Positions 1-17,814 of a stretch of 64,000 nucleotides of DNA are shown here, piece by piece. Every line of letters begins with the position of its first letter. Positions within the stretch are counted from its first letter, which is position 1. The position numbers and the translations under genes were made by a program. The stretch is from Pempheris klunzingeri (taxonomy: Eukaryota; Chordata; Actinopteri; Acropomatiformes; Pempheridae): the NCBI RefSeq assembly GCF_042242105.1, contig NC_092019.1, positions 16,537,328 through 16,601,327 on the forward strand, in the 5' to 3' direction. The notes under the pieces were generated by a model. It had not been told where the DNA came from, did not search any database, and saw only the letters and a program-made list of their open reading frames with translations.

Positions 1-141
1 CGGCTTATTGTGACATGATGTGAAGACATCTGCTTTCCTTCACTTTAATCTCCTCATAAATGTGCTCTTCGCTAAGCAAACATTCTTGTAGATAAGGACT
101 CAACTTTCTCTAATCAATTTACTGCATCCCCTCCTTCCCAG

Positions 142-1058
142 AATGCATCAGCTGGGGTCAGTCGAATGCTACTAGGTAATAAGTGTGACATTGAAGCAAA
201 GCGGAAAGTTTCCTGGGAGACGGGAGAGAAGGTGAGATGACTTAACAGAAACTTATTTATACTCTATGTCTTGTATTATTTTCATTTGGAAGAAGTGTAA
301 TTTATGCAGTAAAATAATGTCACTAGGATTGGTGAGATTCTCTGTAGCATCATTCAGTAATAGTCAATGGTTTCATTGTCAGAAAGAGACGACAGAAATT
401 AAGACTTGTTGACTTTTTCCACTTTTTAAATATAAGCAGGAATGATTGTTTGAGGAATGGATTGAGTGTGTCACACACATTTTTGATGTACCCGCTCTGC
501 ATTTACTTTAGATAGGAAGCAGGAAGTTATTACCACCCATATCTTGGCCTACTGTAAACAGGTCTGTGTCTGTTGTTGGCAGCTGGCAAAGGATCATGGC
601 ATCAGGTTCTTTGAGACCAGTGCAAAGTCCAGCATTAACGTGGAGGAGGTGAGGCGCAACGTATCCGCTGACTAACAAATGCTGTCTTCATACCTCACTG
701 AACCTTTGTATAAAGGTGATTCTTTGGCTGTGTGTTGATATGCTAGAAATGCCTTAACTTTCATTTTCTCTCTCTTTATCTGTTTCCTTTAGTCTTTTCT
801 GTCTTTGGCACGCGACATACTACAGAAATCCAGCAAGAAACCAGTGAGTCAGAACAGACTTATTATACCAAGTACTCCAACGGTACAACCGGAGCACTTG
901 TTCTTCCCTGATTATAAGACTGTTACTTTATGTTGTGCTGAACATGTCTGTGATTCCTTCTTTGTCTGTATTTCCTTGTTTGACAGGGGCCCACAGGTCG
1001 AGAGGTGAAGATCACAAGCAGCACAGAGAAAAAATCCTCCAAATGTGCTCTTCTTTAG
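142..1058 (+). CDS. rab13: Rab13 small GTPase, C-terminal part (5' exons outside window)
   Basis: Four coding exons are visible: 142-231, 583-648, 793-843 and 987-1058, all joining in phase 0. They encode the second half of a Rab GTPase: the guanine-specificity motif GNKCD in the first exon, the second base-contact motif ETSAK in the second, and a C-terminal CAAX box CALL before the stop at 1056-1058. The stretches NASAG, EAKRKV and [12 protein letters not shown] match RAB13 better than RAB8 or RAB10. RAB13 controls vesicle delivery to tight junctions and recycling endosome traffic. The terminal leucine predicts geranylgeranylation. The P-loop and switch regions lie upstream of base 1. The call as Rab13 rather than another Rab8-family member is fairly sure. 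Confidence 0.9.
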
Positions 1059-2350
1059 ATAGGACACTGGTCAGCGGACATACGAGCGCACCATACAAAT
1101 TTAAGAACACATCAGTATTACTGGGGAGAAATACGGCACAGCCAGTTTTCTGTCTCCATCTGGTGGGCTCAAATATCAAATGCATTCAGGCGTTAAGAGT
1201 ATGTTTTTGTATCTAAATTACTGCTATTCCCTTTACAAGTGTTTGTACCTTTTTAATCCTGAAAGGCATATTTTGTCAGAAAAATAATTTATGTATTCCT
1301 TGTTTGAGCTGAAATTGTATTGATTGTGATTGTGCCTGTATTTCATACTGAATATGTTCTGCCACATATCCTGTGACAGTGTTATTGTCCAGAAAATGTT
1401 GAAAGTGACTCTAAACAGATAACATACAGCATTTCACCAAGCTGTTCCCACCATGTGTAGTTAAGCTACACATTTCTATATAAGCCATATATTTCTCTCT
1501 GTGGCTTATCACCACATTGTCATCCCGACAACTCTCTGGTAATTGATTTAATGTCTTAAAATAACTTTTGCTGGACTTTTTGGACTTGGTAGCTATGTGA
1601 AAAAAAATCACAATCACATTACGTGTGAGCACATACAGTAACACACGAGCCGAGGCAGAGTTTAATGGGAAGTGTTTAGGTTCGCAAACAGTGCACACAG
1701 TAGGCTCCTCGACATAGTGTTTGACCCACATGTTTGCCATTCCTGTTCATCTTAAATCCAAGAGCCGACAGGTCTACAACATGGATATTCTCTGCTTTCA
1801 TCTGATGAAAAGGTTGAAACGAGCTCCTCATTAATGAATTAAACAAATGGATTCTATGGAGTTGAATGTGAAACAAACACTGGTGGTAAACACGCTTTGG
1901 TTTAACAAATGAATGGATTGAGAGTGTGGAGGAGAGGAACTGTGATAAGTGCAATATGAGAAGATGAGTGGAGAGATGAAAGAATGATGGATAATGCAAG
2001 TGAATGGACAGGATGTGAAGGAAGCAGCAGTGCTCACATGCCCCTCATTTTGAATTGATTTAGTGGCTCTTGCTTTTCATCTGAAGTGCCTGGTAAATCT
2101 CTTACTGAACACTATCACACATCAGCTCCATATGGCTGAATGGTCTCCCTGTTCAGGTAATTCAGATCATTCAAAATGACTGTGACTATACAGCTAGGTG
2201 CTCATCTGATCCTGACAGACATACTGTATTTGCTGTATATACTTTTTATGCATTTCATTCACATTCTGTGTCTTTTTAGATCTACCACAAGACTTTATAT
2301 GTAGTTTATGGACCTGCCGCTTGCTGAATAAACCACGACGAGAGTGTAGT
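1059..2350 (+). other. rab13: rab13 3' UTR (approximate)
   Basis: This follows the rab13 stop codon. No convincing reading frame or splice structure is visible. A canonical AATAAA lies at 2327-2332 and is the best candidate cleavage signal, so the UTR end near 2350 is an estimate. From about 2350 to 2880 I see only AT-rich intergenic sequence. Confidence 0.55.
2327..2332 (+). terminator. Polyadenylation signal AATAAA, rab13
   Basis: Canonical hexamer about 1.27 kb past the rab13 stop and before the GC-rich 5' region of the next gene. Confidence 0.5.
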
Positions 2351-2879
2351 CTTGTAATTTGAATGTGAATCTGTGTGTCTGTCGGCGTGATAACATAATC
2401 GTGTATGTATGCATGTACATAGCTTGTTCTTGAATTTTGTAAATGTTTTATTGTGTAGGTCTAGTCTATGTTATGCTTGTAGCCCAAAATCAGGAAATTT
2501 ACCTCAAATGGCTTCACAGTCTGTACCGCACATAACTCCCTCTATCCTTAGACGCTCAATTCAGGTAAGGGGAAGCCCCCCCAACAAAAAAAAAAACATC
2601 TCAGAAAATTAATGGAAGAGACCTCATGGGGAGTGACAGAGAAGGAATTCCTCTTCCAATATGAACATATGTGTAAAAGATGTGCTTACAGAGCAAACAA
2701 AAATTACATTAGTAGTATACAAATCAGAAAAACAGTATTAGGTACATTGCAAACATATATGAGCAATATGGATCCAGGAACATAAATGTTCTGTATTGTA
2801 TGTGTGTATGTGTATCTCAGCTTACAAATTTCTGGCTGTGCTATGAACTGTTTCTACTAAATTTACTCTTTATTTTGAA

Positions 2880-3900
2880 GCTGTTTTAACCCCCCCACCC
2901 CACCCCCCTCATTGCTGCAGCAGCAGGAGTTGGAGCCTGTCGCTAAGCAACCGCCCCTCCTCCTCAGCATCAGCACCAGGACGGTGTGCGCGCGCTCTGC
3001 CGCATCTTCAAGTTGCCTGCACGTTCCGCTGCGTGCCTTGTCATCACGCAGGGCAGGTTTCAGTTTGCAAACACGATACATTTCTTTCCCAGTGCCAGAG
3101 CTCAGCCGAGGAACAGAGGAGAGGACGAGAGGGCAGCAGAGGGAGGGGCGAATTAAAGACAGAAGAAGAAGAATTACGAATAAACTTTGGATGGATTTAA
3201 ACATGTCAGCCCGGACATAGACAGGCTGTAGGCTATGTTGTTATGTTCATATGACGCCTGGTGGGAGGCAGTGAGGTAAACGTCCGGGATACACACACAC
3301 ACATACACACAGACACACACACACACAAACACGGGCTGAACGGGATGCCCGCGTGACTGCGGGGAGGAAAGAGGCGGCGAAGGAGGAGGAAGAGGAGGAG
3401 GAGGTGGAGGGGTCTAGGTGCGTGTATGGACCACCGCAAAACACCCGAGGTGGAGTTGTGAAAGATCGAAACCTGCGAGGGAAGATTCATTCCAGCCTGG
3501 CTGCTATTTTTGGTGCAGTTTGAAAATCGATGGAGGATATTTATTTCCTGTTCATGTCGAGGTAATTAGTCTCGCTTCCCGAACGAACCGATGTGATCTC
3601 GGGGCTTTGATCCCCGCACCGTCTTTGCTTTTTGCGTGACAGGATGAGGACCTAACATAAGGTCGCGGGAGGGGAGCGCACATGTTCGGATGTTACTCCT
3701 CCTGACTGGACACACGGACTGACCGGCTCATGTCATCTCTGCTGGGGGTGAAACAACGAGGGATCAGCTGCTTGCTGTGGGATGCTTTAAAATTTGCGGC
3801 CTGCAGTTACCGCAATGCCACTGGCAAGAGGACGGAGAGGAGGGAAGGCAGAAGATGGAGAGGAGGGAGCAGCAAAAAGCAAATGAGTATAACAATGATG
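2880..3900 (+). promoter_or_regulatory. GC-rich promoter and 5' UTR region of entrep3
   Basis: After AT-rich intergenic DNA the sequence becomes rich in G, C and CpG from about 2900. It contains long GAG/GGA purine runs (3375-3412), a CA-rich microsatellite (3291-3331) and a plausible splice donor at about 3561. No conserved protein is encoded on either strand. This fits a CpG-rich start region with a non-coding first exon for the downstream gene. The exact start site cannot be read from sequence alone. Confidence 0.5.
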
Positions 3901-4034
3901 TTTAGATTGTTAGCCCCATGATTGTGTTATAATTAGAGACTGAAATGGTATAGACTGTACTCTGTAGGCTGCAGTGGCCTGTGAACTGCATGGGGTGAAA
4001 GAGACACTGTATTGACTGAGGCAATCTTAGTATC

Positions 4035-4055
4035 ATGGCTGAAACGTCAAATGAG
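4035..4055 (+). other. Candidate in-frame upstream exon of entrep3
   Basis: An ATG at 4035 opens seven codons (MAETSNE) ending exactly at a strong donor (GAG then gtgagt). The main first exon has a good acceptor (ctctcccag) just before 4329. Joining the two gives an uninterrupted frame adding 16 residues before the usual start MPSPSD. This may be a real alternative N-terminus or chance; no homologous human sequence comes to mind. Confidence 0.3.
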
Positions 4056-4355
4056 GTGAGTACGGTGGCTGTGAGTGTGTAGTGGCTGCACAATTCTCAA
4101 CTTTCTGCTGACAAAGTTCTTGGACTCACTGACTGGACTATAGTGCGCACCATGGGGCATTGCGCAGAACCTATGGCACCTGCCAGTGGAAAGCTTGGTG
4201 CATAATTGTGACAGAGTGGAGCTCAGAAGCCAGCATTTATGTCTCTCCCTCTCCAGCTCTCCTGTGCTTCTACCCACACAACCGAACTTTGTCTCATGAA
4301 CCCAGAGTAAGTGTGAAACCTCTCCCAGCCTCCACCAAATACAGACAAGCCCAAC

Positions 4356-10654
<6,299 letters not shown>

Positions 10655-12780
10655 GGAGGAGAGGAGGGGGGAGGAGGGATGGAGGAGGACGATAGGAGGC
10701 TGACAGGGCTGTAAGGAAGACGGGGATGGGAGGAAATAAGGCAGGTTGATGAAAAAGAGAGTCTAAGGCAGTTTAGTGGAGGTATTAGTACTGAAATGTT
10801 GAAAGTTTTCTCTCCTTTTCCTCTTTGTCACCTCTGTTTCCTGAAGTCAACTGTGCAAATGGCCTTATTCAGTGGTGCTCTTTATCACGCTGAACATCAG
10901 TCTAGAGCTCACACTATTTCACTGTTCAACATCAGTGAAATGGTCACTCGATGCTTATTTCTGGGCAGTGCAGTCCCTGTTCTAACATAAAAAAATCCAC
11001 AACTGGCCGAGACAACGAACCAGAAGCATCTTTTCTGCAGATTTCTTCACTCCCTCTCTCAATAGTCATCTGGAAACACATTTTCCTCGAGACTGGAGAC
11101 AGAACTCAACTAGCACTCATGCTACAACAACCACTTACTCAGATGTACATTCAGTCATTTACATAATGATGGGTTGCTATATGCTTCTGGCCCTTTTGTA
11201 CATTGCTACTCATCCACAGGATCGCTCAGGTGAAGTGATCATGGAAACCCTTATTTTGTCTTCCATTGTTTAAAAAAAATGCATCTCAATAAACATGTAG
11301 TTAGCCAAGTACAATGTAAGATAAAGTTGTACATGAGGACAAATGCTCTCACATGGAAAACCCTTTACTGAGTTGCTAATTTTGTCTTTTTCATTTTTGC
11401 AATTAGGATTCCCACTTTCTCCACCTCCACATTGGCCTTCAAAAAAAAGGCAGCCAGCATTTTTAACATTGACATCAATGCATGGCACAGACACATGCTC
11501 AGCCTTTGAAATGTATTCTCTGTGGGTGGCCCCTGGATGCGGTGGTTTGATTTGCATATGTGCATGTTTTTGCTACAGCCTCCCAAGTACAGCAGGAACT
11601 TTGTGCATTCACTCCTGACCGTCTGTGTAACTGAGTAACATGCCCTCAGAATGTCTTTATCTGCATGTTTTGACAATGCTTCTTACTTTTTTTCCTCTTG
11701 CACCCAAGACCTATGGTAGTAGCCATTTGAAATGTGTGTGTTGATAGGTAGCTCAAGGGGAAGGTCAGAGTCAAAGACGCTCACTGCTCCCAAAGTTTTT
11801 TGCCAGATGGCTCCAAACATGTCTCTGCAGCCTAATTTGATTTTGATTGGGTTTGAAAATGTGTCAAGTGCACTGACATATCTGTGACACTGGCTAAAGC
11901 AGTCTGATCCTGTAAGATAAAGAGGTGTAAATTGCACTGTGGCTCTGATACACAAGGAGTCTCTTGCAATAAATGTACAGACAAATTTGTTACTAAGTTG
12001 GGCTTCACAGTATGTGTTGGTGCGGTTCTCTTTGGACTTGCAGGGGTTGTGGATGGGTGGTGTAATTGGGAAGGGGTGGGTGGGGGGAGGCCTTGGACTG
12101 CTGACAGGTCAGTGACAGTGAACATATGATGAGACTGGCAGCTCTGGATACTGGATTTTGAAGTGTATCAATATTTGTGTCAGATTGGAGTTTTTCTTTG
12201 GAAAGTCTTTTTTGGTGTGCGCACTAAGTGATGATATTGACTCCATATCAGTAAAGGCACATTTTGGATACACTCATATGTATGTAACTAGTTTTAAAAT
12301 CTACACGCATACACACTTAGCCTGCACACAGATACAGGCACACCCATACACTCCCTTATTAAGGCACTGAGCTGTATTTCTACCTCCTGTCTTGCATAAA
12401 ACATTATTTATTTAAAGAAATGTATATCTGTATGGCAGGCTTAACAGGATAGAGCCTTGAAACCTGAATAATAAATGTATCTAAATATGACACCTATTCC
12501 AAATTTTAAATGCAGTGTCAATGGCAAAACTTTAAATGCAAGTTATGTATTTCAAAAATATGAAATAAATGATAGATATCAAATAAATAATTGTATGCAT
12601 GTTGATGTTTTGTATATATTATGAAGCGTAAAATCCCAGACGATAATGTAACATTCATATTCCATTTTCTGTCTCTATTTCCATTTTTCATAATCTTTTT
12701 TACTCCATCAGTAAAGCCATAATAATCTAGGCCCTCCCCTGTTTTCCCAATCTCCCCACTTCTCTTAGACACCGCCCCTC
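10655..12780 (+). other. entrep3 3' UTR and intergenic DNA before fdps
   Basis: No coding exon with consistent splice sites is visible on either strand. Candidate polyadenylation hexamers are at 11288-11293 and 12470-12475. The segment becomes AT-rich toward 12700, just before the fdps promoter. Confidence 0.5.
11288..11293 (+). terminator. Polyadenylation signal AATAAA, entrep3 (candidate)
   Basis: First canonical hexamer after the entrep3 stop, about 630 bp downstream. A second at 12470-12475 could give a longer transcript. Confidence 0.4.
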
Positions 12781-12784
12781 CTGA

Positions 12785-12845
12785 AATCCTATTGGTCAGT
12801 CACCACGAAAGCCCATCCTGGTTCGATGGTACCAGCCAATCAAAA
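12785..12845 (+). promoter_or_regulatory. fdps promoter with inverted CCAAT, SRE-like and CCAAT boxes
   Basis: An inverted CCAAT box (ATTGG, 12791-12795), a sterol-response-like sequence GTCACCACGA (12799-12808) and a direct CCAAT (12836-12840) lie 250-300 bp before the cytosolic fdps start codon. Human FDPS is a known SREBP target whose promoter combines an inverted CCAAT box (NF-Y) with an SRE. The CCAAT boxes are clear; the SRE call is a loose match. Confidence 0.45.
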
Positions 12846-13087
12846 TGCTAAATGTCAAATGGAGCCTTCGAAATCCACGCCCACACGCGCCACCCGCAAT
12901 GGTGCTGGGAAATTTAGTTCTCCTGCGTCATAATAAAGCTGACAGGAGCGTCTCAGTGAACTACAATGTGTACATCCTGATTCAGGAGACGTTCACAGAC
13001 TTCAGTTGGACAAAAGACCGAGAAACAGAAGAGAAACGATTTTGTTGCATTAGACACAACAATTTGGGACAAACGGACTGTATTAAT

Positions 13088-15152
13088 ATGGTAAGTAAAC
13101 ACGTGTGTGTGAGCAAATTTTTTTTTGATTCGTTATAATCTAGCTGGTGTTGTGAACAGACTGGATGCAGAGAATTACTTTGAGCTAACGTCAGCTAACG
13201 CCTCTTTTAGTGACACAAACCTGCTAGCTAGTAATATTAATTCGCTTGACCCTAAGCCTTGCGCCTGTTTACTTATCTCAGAGAGCCATGAGACCATGGA
13301 GCTGTCTGACTCGGCAGCTTTTCTCAACAGGAACAAGCTAACGTTATTGACATTATGTTGTTATATTGGTACTTACACACTAACGCCAAGTAGCTAGCTC
13401 TTTACCGGTTTGACATTAGCTTCCTCACGGTGGGTCGGGACACTTGTTTGGGAATGAGACGCCTGCTGAGCTGGGGCATCCGTGCCCCTAACATAATCCG
13501 GGCCATGTATCTTTCCGTCTCCCCGCACAAGTTAAACAACACTTCCTTTCTGCTGTGCACGTCGTCTTTCCAGGGAGACACCAATTGCAACGGGATTCAC
13601 AGTAAAAAGGCGCTGCTGTCAGACCCCCAGCAGTTTGAAGCCCAGTTTAACGAGCTGGTGACGGAGCTTTCAGAGAGGGACCTCACCGATCCAGCGCTGG
13701 CTGATGCTCTCAGCAGGCTGAGAGAGGTATGTGTGATGTCTTGTAGTTTGCGGTGTTACTTCTGCCAACTGTTAAACTGCTGTTTCATGTAGTTCCTGTC
13801 TGCATCTCCTTTTTTCTCTTTAGGTTTTGGTGTACAATTCCCCTGGAGGCAAGAGGAACCGAGGCCTGTCTGTGATCTGCTCACTGAGGGAGCTTCTCTC
13901 ACCCACCCAGCTCACACAGGATGTAGTGCAGAGGGCCCTCTTGGTTGGATGGTGCATTGAGTTGGTAAGGACATGTTATGGTATGGTAAAATTGAAGTCT
14001 TTTCATTGTTGCCAGTAAATCCCATTGATCATGATGTAGCCCACTTTGTGCCATAGATGTTGCACTGCTGTCCAAAAACACATCAGTGTTTGTACATCAG
14101 TGTCACCCATGCACTCAGTGACATGTTCCTCCATTACCATGAACGAGGGCACTGTAGTTTATTTCCATCCCACAAACACCACACTAATGCTGTACAGTAA
14201 ACTCACTTATGCATTTAATCCTTTTATAGTCCCCATCAAATGTATCCTTTTGCCCTATTTAAGTAATATCTGCAAACACCTACAGTGCTTAGTTTTTAAG
14301 CAAATTATTTAGGCTTTTTAATGTGACCCCCTGTTTTTAAGATTCATGTCTTCAATAGGAACAAATGGGTTTGGGACCAAGTGCCATGAATAGAGTGAGA
14401 AGCTCAGAAACAGACTGAGAAACAGACTGATGCTTTGTTGGTTTTGGTCTTTTCATGTGATTCGTTGAAGCAGAAAAATTAAGCGTCACATCAGCTTTAT
14501 GCTTTAATATTAAGTTAGTGGTATGATGTGACTAGAGCAGAAAGGTGGTAGTTTATTTTATCTTAAACCAATAAAACCGCCATCCTTATATCTAATCTCA
14601 TCTTAATCATATCAGTTTATTGAAGATTTTCTTCAAGCTCATGCTGCACAAGATTCAAGCTGAGCTGCACAAAATTAGGGGGAATATTTTTTTGGTTGAA
14701 GAGCTGTTATGTGTTGCATAAACTTCAGGTCACAGACTTAGACTGACTGTTAAAATGTCACTTTGCAGGGGTGTTACGTTCTTGTAGTCTAAGTGAGACA
14801 TCTCTGTTGTTTGCAGCTTCAGGCATTTTTCCTTGTGGCAGATGATATCATGGATGCATCTGTGACACGGAGAGGACAGCCCTGCTGGTACAAGAAGGTG
14901 AGACTAAATATATTCCAGAGAAAGAGATTGTAAAATGACTTTTTTGTAGTGTGATCACTTATTTTCACTATTAATGGTGTGTTTCTCTGCTTGTTTTTAA
15001 GGATGGAATAGGTCTGGATGCCATCAATGACTCATTTCTCTTAGAAGGGTCAATCTACAGACTGCTCCGCAGACATTGCAGGGATCAGCCCTACTACATC
15101 CACCTACTGGAGCTATTTACTGAGGTACTGTAAATTCTGACTGGTTTCACAG

Positions 15153-15209
<57 letters not shown>

Positions 15210-16443
15210 CATGAGTGTCTTCGTTCATCTCTATTTGTTTCAGATATCTTTCCAGACAGAGCTCGGCCAGGCTCTGGACCTCATGACGGCTCCCCCTGGT
15301 CAGATTGACCTCAACAGATTCACCATGGACAGGTAGTGAAGATAAATCAGTAAAGTCAATTTGCAGACAAGGATGTTGTTTACCAAACCAAGTGTGTGTT
15401 TTATTATTTTTCAATTATTTCTCCTCTTGTCTCCCAGGTATAAAGCTATTGTGAAATACAAGACAGCCTTTTACTCTTTTTACCTCCCAGTGGCAGCTGC
15501 AATGTACATGGTGAGTGTGTTCATAATGTACACATATGACACTTGTAAGGAGGTTAGAATAAGACTGGCTGGCAAACTGTGGACAAAGATGGTAACAGAG
15601 TTCTCATAACTAATGTATCTTACTTTTGTAGGCAGGAATTGACAGTGAAGAGGAACACAATAATGCAAAACGGATCTTACTTGAGATGGGAGAGTTCTTT
15701 CAAATACAGGTAATTACTTTTTCTCGTCATCCCGCTTCCACTTCACATACTGAGTAATCTGCTGCAGACTATACAGAGTTAATAACAGCCCACTGTACTG
15801 TATTTTGTTTGCAGGATGACTATTTAGACTGTTATGGAGACCCTGCTGTGACAGGAAAGATTGGCACAGACATCCAGGATAACAAATGCAGCTGGCTGGT
15901 CGTGACCGCCCTTCAAGTCATGACTCCTGAACAGAGAGCAGAGCTGGAGGTGGGACCTCAGATCCCATCCTGTTCTACTTGAACACTAATTAATTAGATA
16001 TCTACTAATATTATTGGGCTGCAAATCATGTGAAATGTTATATGCGCAGATCTTGTTGTTTGCACACGGTCAGTTGAAACTAAAACGTTGTGGTTTTCTG
16101 AGCCCATTGTGCCCGTGTCTTATAATCCTTTGACTCCTCCATATATGTGGTGGCCTCTGATCCCACCTTTTTAAATGTGCTACTAGAGTCACTTTGTACG
16201 CTACATTAGCAAAGCCTGATTTCACCTTCATCTCTTCCTTAGGCATGTTATGGGCGCCATGATGATGCCAGTGTGGAAAAGGTCAAAGCGGTGTACGCTG
16301 CCCTGGATATGCCAACACTGTACCACAGATATGAAGATGAGAGCTACCAGCGGCTACAGAAACTCATCGCTTGTCACGCTCAAAACCTTCCTCACTCAGT
16401 TTTCCTCAACTTTGCCAAGAAAATATACAAGAGGAACAAGTGA
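13088..16443 (+). CDS. fdps: Farnesyl diphosphate synthase
   Basis: Coding exons: 13088-13090 (ATG only), 13574-13726, 13824-13964, 14817-14897, 15002-15124, 15244-15332, 15438-15510, 15632-15709, 15815-15949, 16243-16443. They give 358 residues, against 353 for the human cytosolic form. The enzyme condenses IPP with DMAPP and then GPP to make farnesyl diphosphate, the branch point of sterol and prenyl synthesis. Both aspartate-rich motifs are intact: DDIMD at 108-112 (first) and DDYLD at 248-252 (second). Other conserved pieces are [42 protein letters not shown] and the C-terminal KKIYKR. The first exon ends exactly at its ATG, as the human cytosolic start MNGDQ also sits at an exon border. 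All catalytic features look functional. Confidence 0.97.
13454..13573 (+). CDS. fdps: Alternative N-terminal extension of fdps (probable mitochondrial presequence)
   Basis: Directly upstream of the exon-2 acceptor, and in the same frame with no stop, an ATG at 13454 adds 40 residues beginning [17 protein letters not shown]. This is rich in Arg and hydrophobic residues and lacks acidic ones, as expected for a matrix-targeting helix. It ends LCTSSFQ then GDTN, closely paralleling human long FDPS (LCSSLR then MNGDQ). A transcript starting inside intron 1 would make a 397-residue mitochondrial form. No second promoter can be proved from sequence. Confidence 0.55.
15153..15206. repeat. (CA)n microsatellite, fdps intron 5
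   Basis: An essentially perfect CA tract of about 54 bp between fdps coding exons. Confidence 0.95.
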
Positions 16444-17048
16444 ATGTGGACTGCGGTCAATAAACAGCAAGTGCTTCGGCCTGGTTCCCTTTTGACTTTT
16501 ATCATGACGCACAACTTCTCTCCTTTTTAAAAAAGGGTCTGCCATGGACGAGGACCAGACTCCTAATAGCACCACCCACGCAGGACTGTGATATTTAGAA
16601 AACCTGCAGGCAGTTATTTGTTTTTTTTAACTTTTCAGTGATTTGTAGATACTGGGCTGAGAATGTCAAACAGCTTGTCTCTTTTGCTCCATGTTATCTA
16701 TTTTACCCAGCGCATAATGGACAGTGTTCACTGTGATCAACCTAACAACGACACTGAAATTAATCGCACACAGACTCGTCTGTATTCCATATATGTCCGC
16801 CCTGAAGAAGAGTGCATGGCAGGACAAAGATACAAATCAAATCAGGCTGCTGAAATAGTTTTGTTTTTGTTTGCATAGACTTATAAATTGATTAGGCACT
16901 TAAAGGGACAGTACCTAAATATATAACAGTGGGTGTTTCCTGGCAGCAGAGGAGGACGGAGAGTCAAACCTGATCAGCTTTCAAATACGTTATATTTTTG
17001 TATTGCTGCTATGAAGTCTGTACTGGCCTGAGTTTTATTTCTTGTAAT

Positions 17049-17054
17049 AATAAA
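17049..17054 (+). terminator. Polyadenylation signal AATAAA, fdps
   Basis: Lies about 600 bp after the stop and is followed by T/GT-rich sequence. An earlier AATAAA only 16 bp past the stop (16459-16464) is less likely to be the main site. Confidence 0.6.
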
Positions 17055-17683
17055 TGTATAATTAGTATTTTCGTCTCCATGTTTCATCCTTGATGCTTTT
17101 GTGTGTGTTTGCTGTAAAGCAGAAATGATAAGTTGATTAAAATAGATAAAAATTCAAGTGTCTTGACAATAATTTGTTCCAGTCATTTTTCAAATGAAAA
17201 AGAAAGACAAATCTCTTATTTGATCTTTTGAAGTGTGAGGATTTGATGCTTTTATTTGCCACATATGACAGTACATTCAACATCTTTAGGTTTTGGACTT
17301 TTGCTCAGATAAAAAAAGGCATATTGAATCAAGTCAGGCTCTGTAAAATTATAATGTTCATATTTGACTTTTCTTACATTTTATATATTAAATCATTAAT
17401 CTATCAATACAGTCTACAGATAGGTCGATCATAACGATCTGATGTAGCTTTAGCTGACTGTGTGTGAGTTTTGCATATTAAGTTCTTTGTAGGCAGACTA
17501 ATAAATGCATTGAATGAATTGCAAAAAAAAGGATGACTGAGGAGGAATTAAAGGAAATGAGACTTTTCCTCTTTAAACAATTTCTTTGAAGGAGGTTAAG
17601 CAGAAGAAAAATGAGTGGAGATAAACTGGATGGGATGATAAGGTGGCCAAGGGGTGTGGTTTGGGTTGTCGGTGGAGGGGAAG

Positions 17684-17712
17684 GGAGGGGAGGGGAGGGG
17701 AGGGGAGGGGGG
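17684..17712. repeat. (GGGGA)n short repeat upstream of rusc1
   Basis: Several tandem GGGGA units about 100 bp before the rusc1 leader exon; possibly part of its promoter. Confidence 0.7.
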
Positions 17713-17814
17713 TGATGGTTTGTTGGATGCTCGCGAGAGGACGGATGCTGAGGCTGTAAACGTCGGAGAGAGACTCACATTCACACGGACTGGGATGTGA
17801 GAGAGCCCGACGAG

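Noticed and set aside
12845-13087. Open frame upstream of and continuous with the cytosolic fdps ATG
   Set aside because: It runs into the promoter CCAAT region, lacks homology to any FDPS, and the human cytosolic start corresponds to 13088. Best read as 5' UTR.
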